A stretch of DNA of 64,000 nucleotides from Spisula solida (GCA_947247005.1 OX365953.1:6453001-6517000); one strand, 5' to 3'. Shown: positions 10,845 through 23,291, numbered from the stretch's first letter. Notes: generated from the sequence alone by a model not told the origin. Translations and numbers: made by a program.

Positions 10845-12065
10845 ATGCTCCCCGAAGGGTGAGCATATAGTCGCCGCTTTGTCCGTCCTTCCGTCCGTCT
10901 GTCCGTCCGTCCGTCACACTTTTGTCCGGGCAATAACTCTTGATTGCATATTTTTTAGTTATTCCCCTTTGTAATTTTTGTGTCGCCTGAAAAGGCGACA
11001 TATAGGTGTTACTTTGGCGGCGGCGGCTGCGGCGTCACAAATTGCTTGTCTGGAGCATAACTTTGTGACCTTAAGTTCAAATGATTCAAGATTTGGTATG
11101 CATGTTTCGTACAATAAGCCGAAGTGCAGTACACAAGAATCGTAATTTTGATTTTCGTCCCTTTGATTGATTTTATAAGCATTTCTTGTCCGTGGCATAA
11201 CTTTGTCACCATAAGCACTTAATGACTCCAAGATAGGTATGCATTTTTCTTGCTGTGACATTTTTTTGTCCAGAGCATCACTTTGTCATTGTTAGTTCAG
11301 ATGACTAGAGAACTCTTGTGAGTCGATATGTAGCACAATAGTGGATAGTTTTCCATGACAAATGTGCATGTCGTCAGGCGACACATGCGACTCGCGGAGC
11401 TTTTATTTATACTTAAATCTTGTCAGGGCCATAACTTGAACTGTATATGAGATATCAATTTGAAACTTCATAGGTGAATAGACCTCATTGAGGGGAAGTA
11501 CAGTGCAGAAGAACCATAACTCTTGATTGTATATTTTTGGAGTAATGGCCCTTTGTAATTTTTCATACTTAATTCTTGTCCGGGCCATAACTTGAACAGA
11601 ATAAGAGATATCAATTTGAAACTTCATAGGTGATTAGATCTCATTGAGAGGATGTGCAGTGCCCAAGAACCATAACTCTTTATTTCTATTTTAGAGTTGC
11701 TCCCCTTTGTATTTTTTCATACCTAATTCTTGTCCGAGCCATAACTTGAACAGTATGAGAAATATCAATTTGAAACTTCATAACTGAATAGATCTCATTT
11801 AGAGGATGTGCAGTGCCCAAGAATCATAACTCTTTATTCCTATTTACTCTTTATTCCTATTTTAGAGTTGCTTCCCTTTGTATTTTTTATTCTTAATTCT
11901 AGTCCAGGCCATAACTCAAACAGTTTTGGATATATCAATTTGAAAATTCATAGATAAATAAATCTTATGATTTCAGTGCAGTGGCAAAGAATGATAACAT
12001 ATTTTTTAGCATTTTTTCTGTGACAAACCCCCAAGGGAGCATAACCCGTCTGTGACGGCTCTTGT
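10845..12065 (+). mobile_element. Second Helentron-like element, with about 165-bp tandem units
   Basis: The 5' hairpin ATGCTCCCC-GAA-GGGTGAGCAT is followed by (GTCC)n, then degenerate 158-168 bp units carrying CTTGTCCGGGCCATAACTTG (about 11416, 11574, 11731 and 11899). The 3' end is GGGAGCATAA, the stem-loop CCGTC-TGT-GACGG, then CTCTTGTT. It is interrupted by a nested element at 10981-11404. Confidence 0.65.
10981..11404 (+). mobile_element. Nested hairpin-ended element (TGTCGCCTG family)
   Basis: It starts with the perfect hairpin TGTCGCCTG-AAA-AGGCGACA, followed by a GGCGGCGGCGGCTGCGGCG stretch. It ends with GTCAGGCGACACATGCGACT and CTCGCGGAGCTTTT. It splits the repeat unit of the surrounding element at a run of T. 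The ORFs in it (GCN repeats on the minus strand) are not convincing. Confidence 0.6.
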
Positions 12066-12579
12066 TGAGTTATATGGTCCTTTTTGGGCGACATACATTT
12101 TTGTGTCAAAAGTCCTTGTGTAAATTAGGAACCAGTCTTGCAACAAAACCCCATGAAAATTGGGAACCAGTATAATTGAAAATGTAGAGCCAGTATGTTA
12201 CTGCTTACATTGTAGACCTTTCTAACCTGTTAGTTGCCAGCAAGTCAACATAACAATTCCAGGCACTAACTTCACAATATATCAGAAAACAACAATAATT
12301 TACTAGATCTACATATTTTTTTTGTATAATGCTATAGTGCTTTCACTAAATGGCACACAAGATTATCATATTTTTCTCAACACTTTTAATACACGATTGT
12401 ACATTAGACACCTACCCCCGGTATATGTGAGTGAATTTATTTATTTACATACCAATACTTAATAACCAATGTGGCGCACATTTTAAAATATTGTTTTTCA
12501 TTTATTTTCAATGATAATAGTTACCTATGATGTGGTGCAGTGTTTGAAGTATCTGTCTAGCCTCAGCAGACTAGGGAAC

Positions 12580-12821
12580 AGGGTACTGTTTTATCAAAGC
12601 ACTTACGGAAAACTTAAATTTACGATCAAATTTAAATTCTTCATAATTTGTTTACTATTATAAATTGTGGTAAATGGAGCTGCATTTATAATACTGATTC
12701 AGTTAAATAACTTCTACAAACCATATCTGTCTATCTATTTGCAGTTGTTATAAAATTATAAAGAATTTAAATTTCAGCGTAACTTTAAGATTTCGTAAGT
12801 GCTTTGATAAAACAGTACCCT
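12580..12821. mobile_element. 242-bp MITE
   Basis: The terminal inverted repeat AGGGTACTGTTTTATCAAAG is perfect for 20 bp and runs on for about 8 more (CACTTACG). The arms then diverge but stay complementary in patches (TTAAATTT). There is no ORF. Confidence 0.75.
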
Positions 12822-13306
12822 CGAGGCTGCAACATACCAAGTCATTAAACATGATACTGATATAGCTCCCTGGCTTAATTGGTCGGTAGATCTATGGCAG
12901 TGCCACGATGATATAACTGGGTAGTCCCTGTAATTTCAAAGTATTTCTATCTACGTGTTCTGTTGGTAATGTTTGTTCCTGGTGACAGACTTTCAGTGTT
13001 ACAGGGGTAAGGTACCTGCAGATGCATAGCCACGCACACTCCAGGGTTTCATTGGGCCCTGAGGTGGGTATAGGTATGAACAAAATGTTTACAGGGGCAA
13101 ATAATGCAGTAGGTAGGGTTGCCAGAACGACAATACTAATTTGATTTGGCCATACCAATTCTCATTCCCCAGCCTATTCTTCAGCTTAAATCATTTGGTC
13201 AGATTACTTTGTATGAGGATGGGCTGTACTCAAATGCACAAAATGTTATAAACACGCCTTATCGATTTCACTGATTTACCATACCCTTTAATGTCATTCT
13301 TTGCAG

Positions 13307-13465
13307 GATCCACATAGTAACGCTGTTAGAAGCAGTAGTGCCAAGCCACCACTCCCACGGGGTCGTCAGAGTACCAGCACCGCTAACTTTAGATACAAAC
13401 ATCCATCACCGCCACGTCGACCAGCACGACCTCCCCAACAATCATCAGGGCGAAATGAAACATAG
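13307..13465 (+). CDS. Terminal coding exon of the same Pro/Arg-rich protein, with stop codon
   Basis: The acceptor tctttgcag ends at 13306. The exon carries 52 codons plus TAG at 13463-13465, in the phase left by the 423-539 exon. The encoded tail contains PPLPRG and PPRRPARPP, which look like proline-rich class I/II SH3 ligands, and it ends S-G-R-N-E-T. There is no domain with a recognisable fold. The 12.8 kb intron before it consists almost wholly of repeats. The SH3-ligand role is inference from motif shape, and the gene family is unknown. ADAM-type metalloproteinase tails and adaptor-protein tails have similar composition, but nothing here decides between them. Confidence 0.65.
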   Translation, partial: DPHSNAVRSSSAKPPLPRGRQSTSTANFRYKHPSPPRRPARPPQQSSGRNET

Positions 13466-16400
13466 CCGAAACTTAACTTAGCATCATAGTGTTTTAATTA
13501 TACAAACTTCTCAGATTGAAAACAGACTTTTTATGCTTACATGGTTACGGCACCATATCTGATGTGCTGACTATATACCAGTATATGTAGAGGCCAGATG
13601 TCAACAAACATCCACAGTTGCTCAGACAGATCTGAACATTGTTATATAGATCTACATACAATCTGGGAATGTCAACCTGTTCTATAAGCCTTAGGCTTGA
13701 CATATCAATGTGTGCTCAATGACACTTCTATTGACTTATGTTACATTATTTTTCAAGTGTTAGCTTGCAGTTCAGCTCTATGTGTTTATCTATATATAGT
13801 AGTGGCACTCGATATGTTATGCTTTATTCCATGTACACAGCAGCTGTTTAGAATACCTGAAACTCAAGGGCCCGAACTCCCGAAGTATCTCAAGTAGAAA
13901 TATTGAAGTATCTCAAGTAGAAATATCGACTCAAATTGAGGTTTTGCTCAAACCAGTGTCAGAATGTGAGATAAATCTGAAGTTTAAGCTCTTGAAATTT
14001 TACTATGATATTTCTGGATTGTGATGCTAAGTTTGAATCTAACCTACCACAGAAATTAACATAAAGACACATGGCAATATTTGAGATGAGATTTAGCTCA
14101 GATTGAGATGTTTCGGGAGATTTTGGCAAAATTCATGTACGGTGCATTTTTCATTTACCACAATTGATATACACTTCAAACTCTGGAGAGCAACACCCTT
14201 TGGGAAACTCAAAGTTTGGTTGGCGAACAGTGTTTGTTTCTCTGGAGAGGCAATCTTTATAGTAATGGTTTCTTCTGGGACCACATGATTATGTAAACTT
14301 TTATATTCACTTGAAACTTTCGATCAACAACAAGTCGTCGAGCTAGACATAAAATAGGCATTTGTCATTTTTGATACTTTTGTTACAAATATGCAAGTTG
14401 CGTACAATACACTGTTTTGTTGTATTCGCATATACTTCTCAAACGTTATGTATATTTATTTTTATCATTTTTACATTTTGCAAATTTTTATAAACATTCC
14501 ATTTTCCATTGGTCCAACTCATCTTACGTCATCATTCTGTTATGTAGTGGTATTTTTGTGCTGGTCTTATCATTGAGGTTCAATTAAGAGCTTTAACTAA
14601 AGCAGTTGATAGTTACTTGAAATGTGTTCGTAATTTTGACGTGGTAATGAGGTTGTATTGACACAAGGTTGTACTGTACACATTAATGTTACAAAATAAC
14701 AAATGTTTTCAAGAATACTGTATTTACCCTTTATAAGACGACCTAGATTATAAGACTATGGTCTGGAAAATTTGAAATAATGTGTAGAACCCCATATTGG
14801 TTAGGTCGTCTTATGAGCGGAAATATACAATATTTTGGCTGTGTTGAAAGTCTTAACATGTTTTCTAGTGATGAAGCTTCTGGTTCAAGATGTACTGGGA
14901 TGCTAATTTATTTGTGTTTTTATTTCTCATTTATTTATTTTAATGTTTGTTACATGTTCAGTGTAAGTTAATATTTTTACGTTACCGTATGTACCCGCAT
15001 ATATGACGACGATACTTATACGAGGATCTAGATTTAAATCCAAACATTTGCAGGTCCAGCGTGCGGGTGCGTCATATAACTGGGTCGCCTTATACTAGTT
15101 CTGTATCTACCATTGCCATGGTAACAAATAACATTCTAACTGTATTAAACGCCCCAGGTACCAGTAAGTGTGTGAGTTATTGCTCAAAATATGAATTTCA
15201 ACATTAATTAATTTGGCAAAATGCACATTTCGTGTTTGTTATTATAAACATAAATTATCTTTTGTTTGTTAACATTTAAGTTTGTGGTATATTTTATACG
15301 TACACTGTTAAGACATTGTGTCAACACGAAACTTTAGTACCTATTTGTACATTGAATTTGATTACTGCTGTAAAATCATTTACTTTTGTTCAGGGCTACT
15401 ACAAATCGGAAACAATCTGTAAATCAGGATTTGCAGTAATAGAAAGAATGAAATTTTCTGCAGAAAATATTTATAAGTAATTTGATGGAAGATTCAAGGT
15501 ATTGACTAAGTTATAGAAATTTCATAAGCTGAATTTGAACAATGATACAGCATTTGAAACACTATTTTTGTGTATGGATGTGTGCTTATGTCTCTTTGGG
15601 CCAGTTTTTCTCATTTTCACTTTGTCACTCATTTTTAATTTTTACTGATAATACAATGGTAATTTTGTTTCGTATTGTGTTATGGTGAAATTACAGAAAG
15701 ATAAATGATTAACATTGGTTCCGCTAACATAGACACAAAAAGGTGAGAATAGTGATGTCAGAAATGTTTATTGACATTTTGAAACAAAATAAACTTTATA
15801 CTGGCGTTGTCTTATTACTGATCTTGAAAGTTCGAGAGGAATGTCTCAGACGTGGCGTTTTAATACAGGTCGCTGTTTACGTCAAATACATTCAGTAGAA
15901 AAATAGCTCATTTAGGATTTAAGTAAGATTACCAATAGCACATGTTTAGCTGTAACAATATCATAAATGAATGGTATTTCTTACAATTGTTGCCTTGTCT
16001 TGTGGTGTCTGTATCTTCAGTTCTTTTCTGCAGACATTTTTGTTTTCATTCTTTTTTACATTTTTAGAAAATTCCGTCCACATATCAACTGTACTAGTTT
16101 ATATCATATATATATTACATGTATTCTTACTATAGATCTAGTTAAACCACAATGAATTAATCAGTAGATCGTTTTTGCCTTCTGTAAATTGAGACATCAT
16201 GTAGCTTTTGTTCGGAAAGTCTGTGTATATCACTCGAAAATAAACAGAATGCTGTGGTTGCTTGAAAAATAGTTTAAAATGACAAATGTTGTTGAGGGGT
16301 TAAATATAGCTATATTCACGAGCATCTATAAGTTCGCGAAAATTAATGCTCGTAAGCGTTCTTAAACAACAGGAGTAAAACACAGAGAGTGGCCAACATT

Positions 16401-17590
16401 TAGCTTCGAGATCTACTTTAGAATAACAAATTTGTGTTATTTCGACCTCGTGAAAATATGTGATTTTATACTGGAAGGTGTTTGTAAGACAATAATGAAT
16501 TGATTAATTTATTGTGGAAATTTATTATTATTAATCATTAGCTGACTGTGATATTTATATTAATTGTTTGTATGTGTATATTATATATTTGAAATAATTA
16601 TACGATGAAGTAGCTTTGTATTTATATTGGCTTCAAATATAATTAGTAAAAACTTGGCCTAGGGAACATTTTGAAAGTGTTGATACAGGGAGGATTTAGC
16701 TATACGTGGCTCTTGAAAGGTTGTACTGTATGGATATGATGAGAACATGTCTGATTATTTTGTACAATATGCACTTACCTATTTATTACCTATTGTTGGT
16801 GTCATTTCTACTTTTCATACATTTCTGAATTGATGTATTTGGTCAGTTAGCGTACAGCCATAAAAATGTGATATAGTGCCTTGCATGTGTTTAACCCTCA
16901 TCTAAAGAACCCAATGAAGAACATGGCATTCATAATTTTTAAACATTTGTTAGATTGCACGGTAAGCTATTTATAGTGTTTCTGTTGTTAATATTTATGT
17001 TTTTTGTTCCATTGTTTTGTTTATAGCTCAGCTTTGAACCTTGATATGACATATCAAGGAAAGATTGTGGTGTCCACGACGTAATATTTGCAAAATATTT
17101 GTATACTTTTGTCTGTGATTTTTATGAATTCCGTCCCAATGTATATGACTTAGCATTGCAGATCAAGTATTTAGAATTAACATTGTAGATGGCAATCAAA
17201 AGAAACAGATTCCTGTGTCGATAAAAATAGTTGAAATTATAGTAAAATCTCGATAACAAGACCACACTCGTTACCCTTTGAAATTGTTCTTACTTCTTAT
17301 TAAGGTGTTCTTAATAAAAAGGTTAAATAAAACTCAAGTTTAGTGTGGTCGTATTATTGGGGGTGGTCTTTGAACGAGATGTTAATTTTGTATACTTAAT
17401 CTACCATGTTTATCTAGAGTGTATGTAACTGAAAACTGGATTAAACATAGAAACACTTCTCTATTATTTTACTTTATAGTGCAGTACTGTCATTCACTAT
17501 ATTTACAGTATCTTAAACCAATTGCTGGTAAATTCGGTGATTATATTTTGTGTTTTCACAAATTCTGTGATTGCTATTTTACTACTACTT
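13466..17590 (+). other. 3' UTR and downstream sequence of the Pro/Arg-rich gene
   Basis: No convincing exon follows the stop at 13465. Candidate polyadenylation hexamers AATAAA occur near 15788 and 16239, and ATTAAA near 18285, but none can be chosen from sequence alone. Short ORFs at 13.7, 14.1-14.6 and 16.0 kb lack splice or domain support. CTGTATTTACCCTTTATAAG / GGTCGTCTTATGAGC near 14.72-14.83 and a related word at 14.99-15.09 kb are MITE-like. Confidence 0.4.
14718..14832. mobile_element. Small MITE with CTTATAAGACGACC ends
   Basis: CTGTATTTACCCTTTATAAG + ACGACCTAG on the left pairs with GGTCGTCTTATGAGCGG + AAATATAC on the right. A diverged relative (CCGTATGTACCCGCATATATGACGAC) lies at 14.98-15.09 kb. 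The same words occur in every unit of the 68-bp minisatellite at 2.4-3.2 kb. Confidence 0.5.
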
Positions 17591-17596
17591 AAACTA

Positions 17597-18012
17597 CACT
17601 GCCCACCAAAAATAAGTATACACAGGTTATTTCAGCCCATTCACTTACCTGTTCGAACACTTTTTGGCGAACAGTGAAAAACGAATTTTGTGAAGATAAG
17701 TAATATTTTTAGTTTATTTAATGTTAGACCATACATTGATTGGTACCCTAAGTGCAAAATAAAAAGTTTTATCGCCCGGAGTGAAAGGAAACTTTGTTAT
17801 GTAAAGATGGAATAATTCATCACTTCGAATGACAAAATTATTTTAATTCAAAACATCTTCATTTTTTCCGGGTACTTCTATCTCTTTTTAATACACTTAG
17901 ATATTGTTATTTCTAGGAACTGGTATAATTGTGACTATCTGATGAAATGATATTTAATAATTTAACAAAGTATAAAATTTTGCAACTGTATGCCTATTTT
18001 TGGTGGGCACTG
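17597..18012. mobile_element. 416-bp mariner-like MITE with TA target duplication
   Basis: TA at 17595-17596 and 18013-18014 flanks CACTGCCCACCAAAAATA and its inverse TATTTTTGGTGGGCACTG, with one mismatch. The TA duplication and CASTGCCCACC ends fit a non-autonomous Tc1/mariner derivative. There is no transposase. Confidence 0.75.
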
Positions 18013-18299
18013 TATTACATCAAAAACACATAACCTGGTACCGCTTTGAAAGGAAAATAACTGGGAACAAGGGGAACTAACTCTAATTGAATCTGTGAAT
18101 GTCTGTACCGGACAGGTGATTTTTATACAGTAAAGGTGATAGCCCTTGAATGTTCTAGACTTGTGGCTGTAAAAAATGATGTTGCTAGTTTAATCCAGTT
18201 TTCAGTGAGATATTTTGTTCATTCAGGAATTATAGTAGATACTTATTTATAATTAAATATTATTTGTATCATCAGCTTCATGATATTAAAGTCATTTTG

Positions 18300-19186
18300 A
18301 ACTGAGTTTAATGTTATGTTTTCTTACACCTTGTGTCGAACCAGTTGGCTCAATTGGTTTGTTTGTTTATTCGGATCAACACTGTATGTCAACAATTTCA
18401 GCTATATTAGGCCGCTGATTCACGTTACTGGTTTTCCTTGACTGTATCCAAAACAATACTAACTTAACCTTTCCACAAGGAACCAAGAACTTCTCCAAAT
18501 GTGGAGAAAAAACGACATTTTTGTCAAATGGTCATGGAAGTGATTACAAATCTAGCCCACTAACCACTGGTCCCTGGTTGCAGCCCCTGACTTAATTGGT
18601 CGTGTGCTTGATAGGCATTGGACAGATAAGGGTTTGACTACCATATTGGTCAGGGTGTGTACATTTTGTGCAACATTGAACATCCGTGGAACACCTGTAA
18701 GTGGAGTGGGGAATGGAATCTGAGACTCATGCTGTCAATTTGGCTTATACAATGTGTCCGTCAGAGTGTGTTGTCAGTACTGTACTGTACATTGGAAGAG
18801 ACAAACCAGCAAGCAAAGCATAAAACTATTTAAATTGTGTTCTAGCCGTTGAAACCATTACACTCTATTCAGGGTCCCCACGGTCAGAAAAAACCAGAAA
18901 CTTCAAAGTCAGGGAAAATCAGGGATTTTTGGAATTAGTCTAGGAAATCTGAAAATTGAGCAAAAGGCAGGGAAAAGTTGGATTTTTTATTATAGCTGTC
19001 GATAAGTGTCAATTCCTGTGAAGGAATTATCAAAGACTTGAAAAAAGCTCGCTTGCTATGCTCACTCGGGACAATGCTAAATTATTATAACTTATTGTTA
19101 AGGACATGGAGTATGATCTATAGTGGATGGGTGCATGCTTTTTTCAAATGCATTTTATTCTTCAAATTGATATTTTAAAGGTACAG
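18300..19186. other. Repeat-relic region without a gene
   Basis: No ORF or splice-supported exon was seen. A short degenerate repeat of the word CAGGGAAAAtCAGGGA occupies about 18870-18975. A possible tRNA-like SINE relic lies near 18.57-18.65 kb. The rest is AT-rich and featureless. Confidence 0.4.
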
Positions 19187-19718
19187 TAAGCATAGCATTA
19201 TGATGCACTACATATACCCTTAAGTTAAACAAAAAAATGAATATTAATAAAGTGAATTTATTGAAGTATGACAGCATTTTCATTGTAAATCTTGCTCGTT
19301 CACAAACACAAAAACTGCCCAAGGGTACTTGCTCAAATTCTTACAATATAACTCTAGGGAACAAACTCTTTCTTAGTTTAAGACTGAAAAATGTATACTT
19401 ACAAAGACATTCAAGAAACATTGCCATGTTTCTACTTTCCGTTTGCAAGCTCATTGATGATCATTGATGTTTTGCATGATACAAGTTCATGAATTTGTTT
19501 CATAAATATTTCTTTGTAAGAGTTTGTTCCTTATACTCTTGGATATGTCCCCGACAACAACCGTTGACTCTTAATGCCATGTTGACTTTGTTTGTGAACG
19601 AGTAAGATTTGCAATAAAAATGATGTCATGGCATGATTGACATTCAATAAATTCACTTTATCAATATTTATTTTGGGTTGAACGTCAAGAGTACATGTAG
19701 TGAATTATAAAACAATGC
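19187..19718. mobile_element. 530-bp fold-back element
   Basis: The arms 19206-19312 and 19587-19702 are inverted copies. They share AATAAAGTGAATTTATTGAA and CGTTCACAAACA, and pairing continues inward through GGAACAAACTCTT. Complementarity also continues outward to AAGCAT. Nothing indicates coding; the 76-codon plus-strand ORF is one arm of the hairpin. Confidence 0.75.
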
Positions 19719-19954
19719 TTATTTTATTCAACAACTTTAATTTGAAGACAAAAACCGCTTTTTAACGAAAATTGCACTATCTCACTAAAGACTAGACTCT
19801 ACTCCCTTAAAAAGTAAAGCTGTTGCCTTACAAATCAATTGTCCCATAAGCAAATATAATTTCCTTTTCTCTATCTTTTATTGCCATATTTTGCCCAAGA
19901 ACGCCTAACATAATGTTATAAGAGCAACTAAAGACTCTTTTGCTTTTTGACGTG

Positions 19955-20192
19955 ATTTGATTCAGAATGTGGAGCAAACAGAAATTGCTTACAGTGCTTT
20001 GATTCAGAATGTCGAGCAAACATCTATTGCATACAGTGCTTTGATTCAGGATGTCGAGCAAACAGCCACTGCTTACAGTGCTTGGGATTCAGGATGTCGA
20101 GCAAACAGCCTCTGCTTCCAGTGCTTTGATTCAGGATTTCGAGCAAACGGACACTGCTTACAGTGCTAAGCTTTGATTCAGAATGTCGAGAA
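19955..20192 (+). repeat. 42-bp minisatellite, in-frame units
   Basis: About five and a half units of 42 bp (TTTGATTCAG, then AATGTCGAGCAAACAG, then TGCTTACAGTGC) encode a 14-residue repeat, IQNVEQTEIAYSAL, in the first copies. Indels break the frame after three units. It has no start context or flanking exon structure, so it is read as a minisatellite, not a gene. Confidence 0.7.
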
Positions 20193-20549
20193 CAGTCATT
20201 GCTTACAATAGCCATATACACACAACGTTTATATACTATAAATATCTAAATCCACCAATAGAGCTTGAAATAAAACATGAGTACCTGATTTTGTGCTCGC
20301 AACGAAATAGTCCAACATCTCGCCAGTATGATCATCAACCCTTCCTGTATCGTTTTATACCAATCATATAGACTCTGTAAAGCAGGATTTCCTCGATTAA
20401 ATCAGATACGCTTGGCCTTTCTTTTTTGTAAACTTTGCCTCCATTTAAATTCACTCAGGAAAGACCAAGTGACGTCATCGAATGCAATAAAGTTCTGTAT
20501 TGACCGGATCAGACTCATGCCTCAAAACGTTCAATTAGAAATAAGTTAA

Positions 20550-21420
20550 GGAGGTCCGAGCTGCCTTGTGCGCATGCGCGAAATTTCAAAATCGTATAAG
20601 TTAAGAACAAACATGAATTTTAGTTTCAATGATCGCATAAGAACGTTGATTAATGACAATAAACATAATACTATTGCACAAAATAGATATTTTTTAACTT
20701 TTTGTTTGCATGCATGAAAAGTGGATACTATGGGTTCACAATAAGTCCCTGCAATGGTACAAATGCATATGCTTATATATAATATGTAGTGCATGGTTTA
20801 GTTATATGAAGTAGCCACACTTTGAAATATTTTTAATAAAATTTTATTTCATTACAATATGCAAATTAGGTTAATTTTATGCAAGTTTATTCATAATAAG
20901 TACTTTTTGATGAATAGCTCCCAAAAAAGGCTTGTGAACCCTATTTTTTATTTGACTAAACTGGTGCTCTATTTAATACTCAACTTATGGCCAATTATAA
21001 ATTATTTTCGATCGTTAGATATTTTTTGACGTTCATTTGAAAATCACAATTTTTGCACTTTTTTTAAAGTGGGTGGGGTAACTATTTATCATGTTCAAAT
21101 ACTGAATTTGTTCACCAGGCAGCCGGAATTGTGACTAATGCCAAAAGGAATGACCATTGAACACATAAAATACCATGCAGTGCTTAAAAGTGGTTTCATA
21201 TAGTAAAAACTCTTAAAAAGAACATAATGGTGCCACAAATGCAGGAAATAGATAAAGTGAACAAAATACAATGGTAGGTCATTAGAAAGCCATGCATGTC
21301 GAAAACGAGCCTGGTGACATATCATTTTTATGATTTCAATGTTGTTCTAGAAGATTGTTCTGTCATTTTAAGATGTTTCAAGGAAAATTCGATCGTTAGA
21401 TCAAAGGTGCACGTACCTCC
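20550..21420. mobile_element. 871-bp element with TTAA target duplication
   Basis: TTAA at 20546-20549 and 21421-21424 flanks GGAGGTCCG ... GTACCTCC. The inverted end GGAGGT is short. AATTCGATCGTTAGAT-like words recur inside. There is no transposase ORF; the minus-strand ORFs are uninformative. Confidence 0.5.
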
Positions 21421-21424
21421 TTAA

Positions 21425-21758
21425 GAAGGGACCTATTACAATCGCACAAATCTCGCTAAAATGAATGTAGTTATTCTTAAGGGCAAATTGGTATCATTTT
21501 AATACCTAAGTCAAATAATGAAAACCCTGTAAAAAGTTACGAAATATCCCGCTAGATTTTTAAAAAAATATTTCAAGAATAACTAAATATCGTTGTCGTC
21601 AATAAAAGGCTGACAGCCTTTTATTCAAATCATTATACAAAATATCGAAGCGCGCGTTAATTTTTAAGTCAAATTCTTCTTAATAGTTGGTTTTACAAGT
21701 GATAAACGCAATTTTGTTGTATGCAAACCAAGACACTCCAGTTTCTGGGCATGCCCCT
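21425..21758. mobile_element. 334-bp TTAA-flanked MITE, adjacent to the previous one
   Basis: It shares the TTAA at 21421-21424 with the preceding element and has another at 21759-21762. The ends are GAAGGGACC and GGCATGCCCCTT. A hairpin, ATAAAAGGCTGACAGCCTTTTAT broken into two complementary halves, sits near the centre (about 21602-21624). The ends match only partly. Confidence 0.4.
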
Positions 21759-22197
21759 TTAAGCATTAACCATGATTATTGCACTCTTATCGGCAGTAAC
21801 TATGATACAGTTACTGACTACTATGCATGATGTGTGCAATAATGTATTGCAGTGCGTCTATAAGATTTAGGGAGGCGAAACTTAATGACAAATTGCAGAA
21901 CATCATTGTCATGTGTATTTATGCATTTAATTAATATGTTTCTACTGTCACAGTCATATTTAGCTAGACACATTTAAATGTACATGTATTTGAATAGAAT
22001 GGGATGTTTATGACAAATTGCAGAACATGACATTGTGTAGTTATATACTTCATTATTATTCTTTCCATAGTTATGCGCAAGATTTAGCATTTTATTAACA
22101 TACACGAGTTGTCATGCATCGCCATTTACAATACTACATTGACAAGGTAGTGATAGTATGTGTACATAAAGAAACAGCACGGCGTAAAAACAAATCA

Positions 22198-22515
22198 TTG
22201 TATGACTTATTGGGAGCCTATATAATTCAACTTGTATGGCTTATTGCGAGTAAAATCAACTGTAACATCCGGTTACTGTATGACTCATTGGGGAGACTAT
22301 ACAATTCAACTTGTATGACTTATTGCGAGTAAACGCATCTGTAACATCCGGTTACTGTATGACTTATTTTACAGTATGACTTATTGTTAGACTAAGCAGT
22401 TCAACGTTTATGACTTATTATGAGCAAACTAAACTGTAACTTCCGGTCACTGTATGACTTATTGTGAGAGTACACAATTCAATGTATACGACTTATTGTG
22501 ATAATCGGAAGTCGA
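22198..22515 (+). repeat. 79-bp tandem repeat (TGTATGACTTATTG family)
   Basis: About four units carry TGTATGACTTATTG, a 'caattcaact' word and TGTAACATCCGGTTAC. Starts near 22199, 22278 and 22357 give a 79-bp period. The same family recurs in reverse orientation at 50.3-50.56 kb. Confidence 0.75.
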
Positions 22516-23291
22516 CTCCTATATACAGTGTGCACATAATACATTTATATGAATTTTATCAAAAAGAAAAGAAAAAAATATAGCCTTTCAATTGCATTAA
22601 CAAACAGCGCCAAAAAGCATTTTTTGCTTAAATAATAAAACAATGATTTATAAATGATAGTGTTGTCTCGGTCACCGGCCTATAATTTACATGAATCGTA
22701 GTTGTCCCGGACCTTGACTTAGTGAACCACTGTCAGAACTGATGTATCATGTATGAGAGTGACATGTATACATGTAGTAAAGAATACTGTCTTACAACAC
22801 AAGTGTAATTAATCCCGCCCCGCCATAGTTAGACTGTATGATTTAAGTGATGTATTTCAATACAACATAATTATTCTATATCAAACAGGTTGCCAAGAAA
22901 ATATATTTTGTAAGTTAGTTGGTTTACGACCTTGTGACGTTTAAAGATCCACTATGCTCATCTGAACATTAAACAAAATTGTATTCCTTTTTATCAAAAG
23001 TGCTTTAGTCGCTGGCTTAGAATGAGAAGGTCGATAAGAATAAGATAAATATTTGAAATCTGCATCCAAGGCGCTTCTTATGAGCCTATTTTCATGAAAA
23101 TCGGAACAGGTCAAGTTGACCAAACTGAATTTGATAAGGCTTGTTTTTATGGAGTTACTGTAGTTTTTTCAGAGACTTTTTTCTTGTTTTCTCAAAATAT
23201 CGATTTTGTACTTACGACCTTCTCATTCTAGGCCAGTGAAATATCAGTGATTATCGAGAACCATTGAAGATAAAATGCAGCTGAAAATACC
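22516..23291. other. No gene or repeat recognised
   Basis: AT-rich sequence with no splice-supported exon and no clear tandem or inverted structure. Confidence 0.4.

Larger units (their letters stand above)
540..13306 (+). other. 12.8 kb intron loaded with nested mobile DNA
   Basis: This intron lies between the two exons of the Pro/Arg-rich gene (donor GTGAGC, acceptor TTTGCAG). Its recognisable repeat content is listed separately. The stretches 1931-2430, 7756-8178, 8720-9306, 12066-12579 and 12822-13306 show only unique-looking AT-rich sequence and no convincing exon. An ORF on the minus strand near 12.9-13.16 kb has no splice signals or domain and was not accepted. Confidence 0.6.

Noticed and set aside
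10959..11627. Minus-strand ORFs of 69-100 codons
   Set aside because: They lie wholly within the nested hairpin-ended elements and their tandem units; no conserved domain.
19957..20169. Small protein of 14-residue repeats (IQNVEQTEIAYSAL)
   Set aside because: The frame breaks after three units and the antisense strand is equally open; a 42-bp minisatellite explains it.
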